The notes: generated by a model not told the origin, from the letters alone. A stretch of DNA of 7,532 bases from an uncultured Gemmatimonadota bacterium (GCA_946479995.1 CAMLIU010000066.1:1-7532); one strand, 5' to 3'. Positions 1-6,638 are shown, counted from the first letter of the stretch. Translations and numbers: made by a program.

Positions 1-294
1 ACCGGCCGCGACGTGGACGCTGCCGAGGCCGAGCGCATCGGCCTCGCGGCGATGGTCGCCCCTGACGACGCATTCGCCGACTCCGTCGCCAGCTACGCGA
101 GGCGCATGGCCCACGGCGCGCCAGTGGCGCACGCGCTCACCAAGCGCCTGCTGCTCCACGCGCTCGACCAGCCCCTCGACGCGCAGCTCCGCGAAGAGCT
201 CGCGCACATCAAGTACTGCTTCACCACCGCCGACGTGCGCGAAGCGATGACCGCCTTTCGCGAGAAGCGCTCCCCCCGCTTCGAGGGACGGTAG
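1..294 (+). CDS. Enoyl-CoA hydratase/isomerase family protein, C-terminal fragment
   Basis: The frame is open from base 1 and ends at TAG 292-294, so about 97 C-terminal residues are visible and the start lies outside the window. The fragment opens with TGRDVDAAEAERIGLAAMV. This matches the crotonase-fold stretch (LTGR..DAAEA..GLV..VV) that follows the active-site loops. Next comes the helical C-terminus with APVAHALTKRLLLHAL and, near the end, VREAMTAFREKRSPRF, the usual EGxxAFxEKRxPxF tail of enoyl-CoA hydratases. Family members hydrate or isomerise acyl-CoA double bonds in fatty-acid or aromatic degradation in the cytosol. The catalytic glutamates and oxyanion-hole residues are not in view, so the exact reaction and substrate cannot be assigned. 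A GTG at 13 could be mistaken for a start, but the homologous reading continues upstream of it. The family is secure; the specific function is not. Confidence 0.9.
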   Translation, partial: TGRDVDAAEAERIGLAAMVAPDDAFADSVASYARRMAHGAPVAHALTKRLLLHALDQPLDAQLREELAHIKYCFTTADVREAMTAFREKRSPRFEGR

Positions 295-369
295 GGGACT
301 GGCGCGCTTGCGCCGCCACCGCCCGTGATGAAGGTTGCCCACGCTGGTGAACCCTCTCCCGATTGCACC

Positions 370-1950
370 GTGCGTCTGACGTCACTTCGCCTCTTCGTCC
401 TCGCTGCCGCGGTCGCGGCGGCACCCGCCGGCGCGCAGAAGCCCGCCCCCTATCGCATTGCGTACCGCGTCGCCATGCCCGACCCGGCCGCGCACCTGTA
501 CGAGATCGCCATCGACGTGGACGGGATCCGCGGCGACTCGCTTCCCCTCCAGCTCCCCGTCTGGTCGCCGGGCCGCTACGCGAAGATGGATTTCGCCAAG
601 AACATCCAGGACGTCGTCGTCACCGACGCGGCTGGCAAGGCGCTGCCGTGGGGGAAGACCACCGGCTCGCGCTGGGTGGTCGGCACGCGAGGCGCCCGCG
701 GCGTCCGCGTGCGCTACCGCTCGTTCGACAACCAGCTCTCGGGGACCTTCAGCGTGCTCGACACCGCGCACGCCAACTGGAACGGCGCGTCCCTGTTCAT
801 GTACGTCGAGGGACACAAGCAGGACCCCGTCACGCTCGCCATCACGCCCTACGATGGCTGGCACATCATGAACGGCGACACGCGCCAGCCCGACCAGCGC
901 CAGTACCGCTTCGAGAACTACGACCGCCTGATCGACACTCCTACCGAGGTGGCGCCGGCGTTCATGGTGGATTCCTTCGTCGTGGATGGCCGCACCTACC
1001 GCACGATGGTGCATCACAACGGCGCGCCACCCGCCGGCGTGCGCGAGCGCTTCGTGCGCGACGTCGAGAAGATCGTCCGCTACGAGAACTCGGTCTTCTC
1101 CGCTCCGCCGCTCGACCACTACACCTTCCTCTTCCACATCGGCTACGCCGGCGGCGACGGGATGGAGCACCTCTACTCCACCCAGATCATCGACCGGCGT
1201 CCGTGGGTGGATTCCCTCGTCGTGCTCCCCGGCATCGGCACCGCAGCGCACGAGTACTTCCACGTGTGGAACGTGAAGCGCGTGCGCCCGCTGGCGCTCG
1301 GCCCCTTCGACTACACCCGGGAGCAGTACCAGCCGAGCCTGTGGGTGGCCGAGGGGTGGACGCAATACTACGGCATGGCGGCGCTGCACCGCGCGGGTAT
1401 CACGGATCGCGACGAGTTCTATCGCTCGATGGCCAGCCTCATCCGCGCCAACCTCACCGCCCCGGGGCGCAAGGAGGTCTCGGCGCGCATGGCATCGTTC
1501 CACGCGCCGTTCTGGGATGGCGCCGTGCAGCAGCAACCCACCAACGGCAGCCAGACCTTCTTCAGCTACTACACCAAGGGCGCCGGCCTCGCGCTCTACC
1601 TGGACCTGTACATCCGGCAGAAGTCCGGCAACAAGCGCTCGCTCGACGACGTGTTCAACACGCTCAAGCACATGGTGTGGGACGCGCCGAATGCGAGCTA
1701 CTACCTGCAGGGCCGCGGCTACACGGAGGCGGACGTCGAGCGCGCGGCCAGCCAGGTCGCCGGCGAGGACATGCACCCCTGGTTCGAGCGGTATGTAGGC
1801 GGCACGACGGATCTCGACTACGACGCGCTCCTCGCGGGAGCCGGGCTGCGCCTCGTGCGTGACGATCGCTGGCGCATCGAGGAGCTTCCTGGCGCGACCG
1901 ACGCGCAGCGCGCGGTGCGGGAGGGATGGATCTCCGGACGTCACCAATGA
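370..1950 (+). CDS. Exported M61-family (glycyl-aminopeptidase-like) zinc metallopeptidase
   Basis: Secreted or periplasmic metallo-aminopeptidase of family M61. With GTG 370 as start, the product is 526 aa and begins with a textbook signal peptide: Arg at residues 2 and 7, a hydrophobic core FVLAAAVAAAPAGA, and likely cleavage after Ala22. Upstream in-frame starts (GTG 325, ATG 328) would put 14-15 polar residues before it. None of the three starts has a clear Shine-Dalgarno. Zinc and catalytic motif HEYFHVWNVKR is at residues 294-304 (ligands His294 and His298, base Glu295), with the third ligand probably Glu328 in AEGWTQYYG. The substrate-binding motif GGDGMEHLYST is near residues 261-271. 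N-terminal residues 25-200 are the beta-rich M61 domain. M61 enzymes are often about 600 aa with a C-terminal PDZ domain. Here the protein ends soon after the helical domain, in WRIEELPG...GWISG, so no PDZ domain is present. It follows the crotonase gene by 75 bp and converges on the permease gene. Confidence 0.92.
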   Translation: MRLTSLRLFVLAAAVAAAPAGAQKPAPYRIAYRVAMPDPAAHLYEIAIDVDGIRGDSLPLQLPVWSPGRYAKMDFAKNIQDVVVTDAAGKALPWGKTTGSRWVVGTRGARGVRVRYRSFDNQLSGTFSVLDTAHANWNGASLFMYVEGHKQDPVTLAITPYDGWHIMNGDTRQPDQRQYRFENYDRLIDTPTEVAPAFMVDSFVVDGRTYRTMVHHNGAPPAGVRERFVRDVEKIVRYENSVFSAPPLDHYTFLFHIGYAGGDGMEHLYSTQIIDRRPWVDSLVVLPGIGTAAHEYFHVWNVKRVRPLALGPFDYTREQYQPSLWVAEGWTQYYGMAALHRAGITDRDEFYRSMASLIRANLTAPGRKEVSARMASFHAPFWDGAVQQQPTNGSQTFFSYYTKGAGLALYLDLYIRQKSGNKRSLDDVFNTLKHMVWDAPNASYYLQGRGYTEADVERAASQVAGEDMHPWFERYVGGTTDLDYDALLAGAGLRLVRDDRWRIEELPGATDAQRAVREGWISGRHQ

Positions 1951-1957
1951 GGTGAGT

Positions 1958-1987
1958 GCTGCCCTCGGCGGTCACGCCTTGGGCAGC
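1958..1987. terminator. Hairpin between convergent genes, probable bidirectional terminator
   Basis: GCTGCCC at 1958-1964 pairs perfectly with GGGCAGC at 1981-1987. Inside this, GGCG (1967-1970) pairs with CGCC (1975-1978) around a GTCA tetraloop, separated from the outer stem by a 2x2 internal loop. The structure fills most of the 47-bp gap between the M61 stop (1950) and the permease stop (1998) and would form in both transcripts. There is no U-tract, so it is not a canonical intrinsic terminator. The call rests on hairpin and placement. Confidence 0.6.
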
Positions 1988-1997
1988 CACTTCGACG

Positions 1998-2924
1998 TCA
2001 GGCTGCCTCGCGCCGCTCCACCCGCGGGGTGACGCGCGTGTCGCGCGCCACGGTGATGATCGCCACGCCGGCGAGGATCACCGCCGCCGCCAGCACGGTG
2101 CGCATCGTGAGCGGCTCGTGCGCGAAGGCCCAGCCGAGCAGCACGGCTACGACCGGGTTCACGTATGCATAGGTCGAGGCGCGCGCCGCCGTGGTGTGCG
2201 ACAGCAGGTAGAAGTACGCGGTGAATCCCACCAGCGACCCGAAGGTCACGAGGTAGAGAAAGCCGAGCAGCGAGCGCTGGGTGACGTGGCCGAGATCGAG
2301 GCGCGTCAGCTCGCCCACGAGGGTGCCGGCCGCCAGCAGGCACAGGCCGCCGGCGAACATCTGCGTTCCGGATCCGTTGATGGATGTGGTGGGACGGGGC
2401 GCCTGCTTCGTGAGCAGCGAGCCGATGGCCCAGGACAGAGACCCCGCCATCAGCACCAGCGCGCCGACCGTGCTCACGGCCCCGCCTCCGCCGTGCAGCG
2501 AGTCAGGGCCCACGAGCAGGCCGAGCCCCACGAGGCCGAGCGCGAGCCCGACGAACACCGGCGCCGCGGGACGGCGGCCGCCGGGACGCAGCCAATCGAG
2601 CAGCACCATCCACAGCGGGACGACGGCCACGAGCAGCGCGGCGATCCCCGATGGCACACGCGTCTCCGCCCAGACCACGGCGCCGTTTCCGCCGAGCAGC
2701 AGCAGGGCGCCGCTCATGAGCCCCGTCCGCCAGTCGGTGCGCGAGGGTCGCTCGGCATGCTGCACCAGCCGCGACCAGAGCAGGAGGAGCAGGCCGGCGA
2801 TGGTGAACCGCGCCCCCGCCATGAGCAGGGGCGGCAGCGTCTCCACGGCGAAGCGGATGGCGAGGTAGGTGGAGCCCCAGATCACGTACACGGCGGCGAA
2901 AGCCGCCAGGAGGCGCGTGCGCAT
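1998..2924 (-). CDS. EamA-domain (DMT superfamily) permease
   Basis: Inner-membrane exporter-type permease of the drug/metabolite transporter superfamily; such proteins (RhaT/PecM/YdcZ relatives) move small metabolites or amino acids, and the substrate here is unknown. ATG at 2924 gives 308 aa with about ten hydrophobic helices in two EamA repeats (roughly residues 5-140 and 155-290). The first repeat opens with the signature VYVIWGSTYLAIRFAVETLP followed by LLMAGARFTIAGLLLLLW. The second contains GALVLMAGSLSWAIGSLL and ends VAVLLGWAFAHEPLTMRTVLAAAVILAGV, the usual GE/HEPLT end of EamA proteins. A GTG at 2957 would add 11 polar residues (KAIERRYFPP), but that codon lies inside a heptamer repeat. 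The first residues typical of the family begin at 2924, so I prefer this ATG. No convincing Shine-Dalgarno precedes either. It is divergent from the sigma-factor gene and convergent with the peptidase gene. Confidence 0.9.
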   Translation of the reverse strand: MRTRLLAAFAAVYVIWGSTYLAIRFAVETLPPLLMAGARFTIAGLLLLLWSRLVQHAERPSRTDWRTGLMSGALLLLGGNGAVVWAETRVPSGIAALLVAVVPLWMVLLDWLRPGGRRPAAPVFVGLALGLVGLGLLVGPDSLHGGGGAVSTVGALVLMAGSLSWAIGSLLTKQAPRPTTSINGSGTQMFAGGLCLLAAGTLVGELTRLDLGHVTQRSLLGFLYLVTFGSLVGFTAYFYLLSHTTAARASTYAYVNPVVAVLLGWAFAHEPLTMRTVLAAAVILAGVAIITVARDTRVTPRVERREAA

Positions 2925-2952
2925 CGGCGGAAAGTAACGACGCTCGATCGCT

Positions 2953-2987
2953 TTCACGGTTCACGGTTCACGGTTCGCGGTTCACGT
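2953..2987. repeat. Tandem heptamer array (TTCACGG), five units
   Basis: Five consecutive 7-bp units: three perfect TTCACGG (2953-2959, 2960-2966, 2967-2973), then TTCGCGG (2974-2980) and TTCACGT (2981-2987). It lies in the divergent gap between the permease and sigma-factor genes. The alternative GTG start of the permease (2957) falls within the first unit. The 7-bp period matches that of the GTAC arrays elsewhere in the window, though the core sequence differs. Confidence 0.9.
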
Positions 2988-2998
2988 GCCGTCTCCTC

Positions 2999-3027
2999 TT
3001 GCTTAACAAGTTCTTTTGATGTATAAT
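2999..3027 (+). promoter_or_regulatory. Predicted housekeeping-type promoter of the sigma/anti-sigma operon
   Basis: A perfect -10 hexamer TATAAT (3022-3027) is preceded at exactly 17 bp by TTGCTT (2999-3004), a half-match to TTGACA. The whole 2999-3045 stretch is an AT-rich island in otherwise GC-rich DNA. Transcription would start near 3034, leaving only about 9 nt before ATG 3043 (21 nt before ATG 3055). No GGAAT...GTT element typical of SigR autoregulation is seen, so basal expression looks housekeeping-driven. Confidence 0.6.
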
Positions 3028-3042
3028 TGACTTGTAAACTAA

Positions 3043-3666
3043 ATGGGCGATGCCATGACCACACTCGCGTCACTTCCCGAAGTCCCTCCTGCGTCCACGG
3101 CGCAGCGCGACGCGGAGTTTGCCCGTGAGGCGCTTCCCTGGCTCGACGACGTCTATCGCTTCGCTCTCTCGCTCACGCGCGACGAGGCCGACGCCGATGA
3201 CGTGGTGCAGGAGACCTTTCTTCGCGCCTATCGGTCGTGGCACACATTCATCCCGGGGACCGATTGCCGGCGGTGGCTGTTCACCATCTGTCGCAACGCG
3301 TTCCTCCGCTCCCGCGAGCGGCAGCGTCCCACCATCGACCTCGAGGACGGCGAGCAGGACGCGCTGGCTGCGGGCTCGGTGTACGCGGCGGCGCGCGAGC
3401 GCGGCTACGATGACCTCTACGCCCGTCTCGACATCGGCCCCGCGCTGCGCGAGGCGATCGACGACCTGGCCGAGCCCTTCCGCTCCGCGGTGATCCTGGT
3501 GGACGTGGAAGACCTCAGCTACGAGGCGGCGGCGGAAGTGATGGAGGTGCCCATCGGCACCGTGCGCTCCCGCTTGTTCCGCGGGCGACGACTGCTCCAG
3601 GAGAAGCTCGCCTCGCTCGCCGCGGAATACGGACTCGGCCCTGCGGCTGCGGAGGCGATGCGATGA
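3043..3666 (+). CDS. ECF-type RNA polymerase sigma factor, SigR/SigH-like
   Basis: Extracytoplasmic-function sigma factor of 207 aa that would direct core RNA polymerase to a stress regulon. Region 2 covers about residues 28-95: ALPWLDDVYRFALSLTRD, then the core-binding/-10 helix DADDVVQETFLRAYRSW (50-66) and TFIPGTDCRRWLFTICRN. Region 4 covers about 135-195, with helix-turn-helix LSYEAAAEVMEVPIGTVRSR (158-177) followed by LFRGRRLL. The DAEFAREALPWLD opening and the FxPGTxxxxWLF block are those of the SigR/SigH group, which respond to thiol-oxidative stress with an RsrA-type partner. The linker between regions 2 and 4 is long and acidic. ATG 3055 is an alternative start giving 203 aa; neither start has a good Shine-Dalgarno. 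The stop overlaps the anti-sigma start as ATGA, which implies translational coupling. Confidence 0.93.
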   Translation: MGDAMTTLASLPEVPPASTAQRDAEFAREALPWLDDVYRFALSLTRDEADADDVVQETFLRAYRSWHTFIPGTDCRRWLFTICRNAFLRSRERQRPTIDLEDGEQDALAAGSVYAAARERGYDDLYARLDIGPALREAIDDLAEPFRSAVILVDVEDLSYEAAAEVMEVPIGTVRSRLFRGRRLLQEKLASLAAEYGLGPAAAEAMR

Positions 3667-3971
3667 GCGCGCCGAAGCAGGACCAGCTCGAGTCGCTCGG
3701 CCTGTCCGCGTCGTGTGCCGACGTGGTGCGTCATCTCTGGGACTACCTGGACGACCAGCTCACCCCCGACGGCGCCGAGCGACTGAAGACGCACATGGCA
3801 TCGTGCGCGAAGTGTCGCGGCTACTCCGACTACCAGTCGTGCTTTCTCGAGGCTGCTGCGAAGCTCCGCGCCCAGCTCGATGCACCCGACTCGCTCCGCA
3901 CGAAGCTCGCGGAGGGATTGAAGTCGGAAGGCTGCTCGTGCTGGGAGGCGGTGAAGAAGGGGAAAGACTGA
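3663..3971 (+). CDS. Zinc-binding anti-sigma factor (ZAS family, RsrA-like)
   Basis: Small cytoplasmic protein of 102 aa, with no membrane segment, expected to sequester the sigma factor encoded just upstream. Its first residues fit a ZAS fold: Cys18, then helix VVRHLWDYLDDQL, then His44-MAS-Cys48-AK-Cys51, the HxxxCxxC motif. The spacing Cys-26-His-4-Cys-3-Cys equals that of the zinc/redox switch in Streptomyces RsrA (C11, H37, C41, C44, from memory). Reduced, zinc-bound protein should hold the sigma factor; disulfide formation should release it. Extra cysteines are Cys60 and a C-terminal CSC pair (Cys91, Cys93), which could be further redox or metal sites. The ATG overlaps the sigma stop by 4 nt. 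The gene converges on the OsmC gene. Family assignment is strong; the redox trigger is inferred from the spacing. Confidence 0.88.
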   Translation: MSAPKQDQLESLGLSASCADVVRHLWDYLDDQLTPDGAERLKTHMASCAKCRGYSDYQSCFLEAAAKLRAQLDAPDSLRTKLAEGLKSEGCSCWEAVKKGKD

Positions 3972-3978
3972 ACAACGG

Positions 3979-4020
3979 GTAAACGGTACCTCGTACCCGA
4001 TACCAGGTACGCGGTACCAT
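3979..4020. repeat. GTAC heptad array between convergent genes
   Basis: Six units of exactly 7 bp begin at 3979, 3986, 3993, 4000, 4007 and 4014. Four start with GTAC; the others start GTAA and ATAC. The variable triplets are CTC, CCG, CAG, GCG and CAT after the first unit. The array fills nearly all of the 49-bp gap between the anti-sigma stop (3971) and the OsmC stop (4021), ending exactly where the OsmC reading frame ends. Confidence 0.85.
3985..4018. terminator. Hairpin formed by the GTAC array, possible bidirectional terminator
   Basis: GGTACCTCGTACC (3985-3997) pairs with GGTACGCGGTACC (4006-4018) in 12 of 13 positions across an 8-nt loop. It sits between two convergent stop codons and would form in both transcripts. 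No U-tract follows, so the terminator role is inferred from structure and placement. Confidence 0.5.
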
Positions 4021-4518
4021 TTACTGATTGTGGTGTCCGCGAAGAGCTATCCCTTCCCGCCCGTTCACCACCGCGATCGAGCTCACTTCCAGGTCCGGCG
4101 CCAGCGTCGCCGCCACCGAGCAGTACTTCTCGTGCGACAGCGCGATCGCGCGTTCCACGTGCACCGCGTCGATCCCGGCGCCATCCACGATGTAGCGCAG
4201 CTCCACCTTCGTGAACCGCCGCGGCAGCTCCTCACGCCGCTCGCCGCGCGCCTCGACGCGGAGCCGCTCCACGGGAGTGCGCCGCTTCGCCATGATGTCC
4301 ACCACGTCCACCGCCGAGCAGGCCGCGAGGGCGCTCAGCAGCCCGTCCACCGGGGACTGCCCCGTGACGCCCTCACCATCCAGGCGCGAAGTCGGCCCGC
4401 CGGGCCGGCCGGTGTCGAAGCGATGCTCGCCCACCCACGCCACCTCGACGCGCGACTCGCGTCTGGGCGGCGAGGATTCCGTGGCGCCTGCCGCCGGGTT
4501 GTCCATTCCGTTGGTCAT
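4021..4518 (-). CDS. OsmC/Ohr-family protein (probable hydroperoxide-reducing peroxiredoxin)
   Basis: Cytoplasmic OsmC-like protein of 165 aa. Family members use two cysteines to reduce organic or inorganic hydroperoxides. Cys67 lies in SPVDGLLSALAACSAVDVVD, the helix carrying the peroxidatic cysteine, and Cys133 in LSHEKYCSVAATL, the usual HxKYCSV second-cysteine motif. The C-terminus continues with a beta strand as in the family. This is the YhfA-like branch of OsmC proteins rather than clear Ohr, so the substrate is uncertain. The start at ATG 4518 is chosen because AGGTGA (4526-4521) lies just before it and overlaps the upstream stop codon. An upstream frame to 4557 lacks family residues. 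It is the last gene of a three-gene operon, two bases after the rhodanese stop. Confidence 0.88.
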   Translation of the reverse strand: MTNGMDNPAAGATESSPPRRESRVEVAWVGEHRFDTGRPGGPTSRLDGEGVTGQSPVDGLLSALAACSAVDVVDIMAKRRTPVERLRVEARGERREELPRRFTKVELRYIVDGAGIDAVHVERAIALSHEKYCSVAATLAPDLEVSSIAVVNGREGIALRGHHNQ

Positions 4519-4520
4519 GC

Positions 4521-5387
4521 TCACCTCTCGATCGGAGCGCGAACGGCGTTGCCCCACTCCGTCCAGCTCCCGTCATAGTTGCGCACGCGGTCGTAGCCGA
4601 GGAGGTACGTGAGCACGAACCAGGTGTGCGACGATCGTTCGCCGATACGGCAGTAGGCCACCACGTCGTCGCTGGACTCGAGCCCGGCCTCGCGCTCGTA
4701 GAGGGCGCGCAGCTCGCCGGCGCTCCGGAATGTGCCGTCGGCGTTCGCGGCGCGGGACCACGGCACGTTGCGCGCGCCCGGGATGTGGCCCCCGCGCATC
4801 GCCCCCTCCTGCGGATAGTCGGGCATGTGCAGCTTCGCGCCACTGAACTCGTCCGGGCTCCGCACGTCCACCAGCTTGCCGTGCTTGTTCACGTGCGCCA
4901 GGACGTCGGGCATGAAGGCACGGATACGCTCGTCGTTGCGCGCCGGCGCCACGTAGCTCGACGGAGCCACCGTCGGTACCTCGGTGACCATCGGCCTCCC
5001 CTCGGCTTCCCACTTCGCACGGCCGCCGTCCAGGATCTTCCCGTTGCGGAAGCCGAACAGCTCGAACACCCACAGCGCGTACGTCGCCCACCAGTTGCTC
5101 TTGTCACCGTAGAACACCACCGTGGTGCTCTCGTCGATGCCGAGCCGCCGGAGAAGTGCCTGGAACTGCTCGCGCCCGATGTAGTCCCGCATCAGCGGGT
5201 CGTTGAGGTCGATGTGCCAGTCGATCTTCAGCGCGCCCGGGATGTGGCCCATGTCGTAGAGCAGCACGTCCTCGTCGCTCTCCAGCACGCGGATCTTCGG
5301 GTCCTCGAGGTGCTGCGCCAGCCAGTCGGTGCTGACGAGCGCTTCGGGGTGTGCGTACTCTCGGGCGGCGATGTCTCGGTCGGTCAT
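4521..5387 (-). CDS. Two-domain thiosulfate sulfurtransferase (rhodanese)
   Basis: Protein of 288 aa that moves sulfane sulfur from donors such as thiosulfate to thiophilic acceptors through a persulfide on cysteine. It has two rhodanese domains. In the N-terminal one (about 17-130) the active-site position reads [10 protein letters not shown], with Asp95 instead of cysteine, so it is non-catalytic, as is usual. The C-terminal one (about 155-280) carries [12 protein letters not shown] and the loop Cys246-RIGERS (CRxGxRS), the thiosulfate sulfurtransferase type rather than the CGSGVT loop of mercaptopyruvate sulfurtransferases. This resembles actinobacterial CysA-type (SseA-like) enzymes. Its ATG overlaps the upstream hydrolase stop as ATGA, without its own clear Shine-Dalgarno, so translation is probably coupled. 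Its stop is two bases before the OsmC start. Function is likely cyanide or sulfide detoxification or persulfide handling; the physiological donor is unknown. Confidence 0.93.
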   Translation of the reverse strand: MTDRDIAAREYAHPEALVSTDWLAQHLEDPKIRVLESDEDVLLYDMGHIPGALKIDWHIDLNDPLMRDYIGREQFQALLRRLGIDESTTVVFYGDKSNWWATYALWVFELFGFRNGKILDGGRAKWEAEGRPMVTEVPTVAPSSYVAPARNDERIRAFMPDVLAHVNKHGKLVDVRSPDEFSGAKLHMPDYPQEGAMRGGHIPGARNVPWSRAANADGTFRSAGELRALYEREAGLESSDDVVAYCRIGERSSHTWFVLTYLLGYDRVRNYDGSWTEWGNAVRAPIER

Positions 5388-6277
5388 GATGGGGCGGAAG
5401 AGGATGCGTCTCGCGAACCAATCCGCGGAGCGGATGAGAGGTTCGTGGGATCGGTGCTGGATCGCGTGTTCAGCGCGCCGCCGCGTGCGGATGGCGGCAG
5501 TTGCCCGATCCAGTCGAGGATCGCCGCGGCGTGCGACTCCCAGCCGGGCTCGCCGAACAGGAAGTGCCCGTGTCCGTGCGCGACATGCAATGGCGCGTCG
5601 TACCGCTGGGCGATCCGTTTCGCCACACCGAGTGGCACGAATCGGTCCTCGTCGCCACTCACGACGAGCATGGGGGTGCGCGTGACGCTCAGGTCGGCGT
5701 CGCTCGTGCCGATGGCCGCCTGGCGTGCCGCGCGGCCACTGTCGGGCACGAAGCGGATCCGGTGCTGCTCACGCTCGCCCGCCGGCACCCGGTTGAGCAC
5801 GAGCGCATCGATGTCCCTCGGACGGGGAAGGAAGGCGCGCGAGAAGAGCAGGGCAGGGAGGTAGCGCGGCATCCGCAGCGCCAGCGCGGGGCTGAGCACC
5901 GTGATGCCGCGCGGCGGAGCGGAAGACACCAGCACCGCGGCGCGCACGAGGTTCCGTGACGCCAGCAGCAGTCCGACGAGCCCACCCAGCGAATGCCCGA
6001 TCACGATCGGCCGGTCGAGCGCCTTGGCCGCCTCGGCGGCATCGTGGCAGTACGCCGCGATGGAGGTACGTCCGATGGAGGGAATCGGCGGAGCGGGGGG
6101 ATGTCCGCGAAAGCTCAGCGCCGCCGCCGGATGGCCGCGTTCGGCGACGAGTGGCAGGAACTGCTCGTACACCCAGCTGCCGGCGAACAGACCGTGCAGG
6201 CAGAGCACGGGGGCACCGCGCGGCGACTCGACGTCCACGGTGTCCAGGTGCAGCGAACCGAGCCGATGGGGAAGCAT
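5384..6277 (-). CDS. Alpha/beta hydrolase
   Basis: Serine hydrolase of 297 aa, probably cytoplasmic (no signal peptide). The oxyanion strand [16 protein letters not shown] is at 24-39. The nucleophile elbow is GHSLGG (94-99) with Ser96, followed by a cap-like segment rich in [17 protein letters not shown] (about 137-153). The acid is likely Asp211 in SGDEDRFVP, and the base likely His238 in [14 protein letters not shown]. This is the esterase/lipase-like fold, substrate unknown. The core domain ends near residue 258 (ILDWIGQL). About 36 Ser/Arg/Pro-rich residues follow up to the ATGA overlap with the rhodanese gene and look like a poorly conserved extension. ATG 6277 lies only 5 bp after a predicted -10 box, with no Shine-Dalgarno, so the mRNA is probably leaderless. 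It is the first gene of the hydrolase-rhodanese-OsmC operon. Confidence 0.9.
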   Translation of the reverse strand: MLPHRLGSLHLDTVDVESPRGAPVLCLHGLFAGSWVYEQFLPLVAERGHPAAALSFRGHPPAPPIPSIGRTSIAAYCHDAAEAAKALDRPIVIGHSLGGLVGLLLASRNLVRAAVLVSSAPPRGITVLSPALALRMPRYLPALLFSRAFLPRPRDIDALVLNRVPAGEREQHRIRFVPDSGRAARQAAIGTSDADLSVTRTPMLVVSGDEDRFVPLGVAKRIAQRYDAPLHVAHGHGHFLFGEPGWESHAAAILDWIGQLPPSARGGALNTRSSTDPTNLSSAPRIGSRDASSSAPS

Positions 6278-6282
6278 GCGGG

Positions 6283-6311
6283 ACTATCGGGCGAAGAGAG
6301 CGGGGTGTCAA
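6283..6311 (-). promoter_or_regulatory. Predicted promoter of the hydrolase-rhodanese-OsmC operon (leaderless start)
   Basis: Read on the minus strand, a perfect -35 TTGACA (6311-6306) is followed after exactly 17 bp by GATAGT (6288-6283), 4 of 6 to TATAAT. Only five bases separate this -10 from ATG 6277, so the predicted first transcribed base is at or next to the A of the start codon. The absence of a Shine-Dalgarno agrees with leaderless translation. Confidence 0.6.
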
Positions 6312-6353
6312 CACTCTCGCTACGACGGCAACGGCGAGTACTGCCTACGTCGG

Positions 6354-6638
6354 TCACCCTCGCTCGATCTCCCGCACGATCCGCTTCCACACCACCGCCC
6401 GCGCCAGCCGGAGGAAGTTCGCCCGCGCCACCGGGTCCGTCCGCAGGAACTCCTCGACGCGCAGGCCGCCCTTGCGAGCGTTGCAGGCACAACACGCCGT
6501 CACTAGGTTCCCGGAGGAGTGGTCGCCGCCGCGCATTCGCGGCTGGACGTGATCGACGGTGAGCGCGCCAACGTCGAACCGCTCTCCGCAGTACACACAT
6601 CGGTAGTCGTCGCGCTCGAAGACCTGCTCCCGTCGCAT
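6354..6638 (-). CDS. Small HNH endonuclease-family protein
   Basis: Protein of 94 aa from ATG 6638. It starts [20 protein letters not shown], the usual entry to the HNH fold, with the structural zinc pair Cys14/Cys17. The nuclease motif follows: [13 protein letters not shown] with Asp29-His30, Asn44 in SGNLVTAC, and a second Cys pair Cys49/Cys52 in [10 protein letters not shown], with Asn53 at the last motif position. All core residues are present, so metal-dependent DNA nicking or cleavage is plausible. HNH proteins of this size are common orphans whose role is unknown. A helical tail ([19 protein letters not shown]) follows. An upstream extension to 6683 is Ser/Gly-rich and unlikely. It is divergent from the small gene starting at 6637 and lies 76 bp upstream of the hydrolase gene on the same strand, with a promoter in between. 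Confidence 0.9.
   Translation of the reverse strand: MRREQVFERDDYRCVYCGERFDVGALTVDHVQPRMRGGDHSSGNLVTACCACNARKGGLRVEEFLRTDPVARANFLRLARAVVWKRIVREIERG

Noticed and set aside
301..314. Small hairpin GGCGC-GCTT-GCGCC after the crotonase stop
   Set aside because: A 5-bp stem of pure G/C in GC-rich sequence is expected by chance, and no U-tract follows, so it was not called as a terminator.
382..1947. Long minus-strand open frame opposite the peptidase gene (about 521 codons)
   Set aside because: It mirrors the peptidase codons, has no recognisable domain, and arises from the high GC content. The plus-strand frame has a signal peptide and a complete M61 motif.
2983..2998. GAGGAG ribosome site with GTG 2985 as a longer permease start
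   Set aside because: That GTG is out of frame with the permease and meets a stop within a few codons.
1956..3026. Plus-strand open frame (356 codons) opposite the permease gene
   Set aside because: Composition is Arg/His/Gln-rich without any domain. The minus frame has clear EamA repeats and membrane helices.
2953..4020. CRISPR array or phage attachment site suggested by the short repeats
   Set aside because: Units are 7 bp with no spacers of CRISPR length, no cas genes, no integrase and no tRNA are present.
4626..5864. Plus-strand open frame (412 codons) across the rhodanese and hydrolase genes
   Set aside because: It spans two well-supported minus-strand genes, shows no family motif, and is an antisense shadow.
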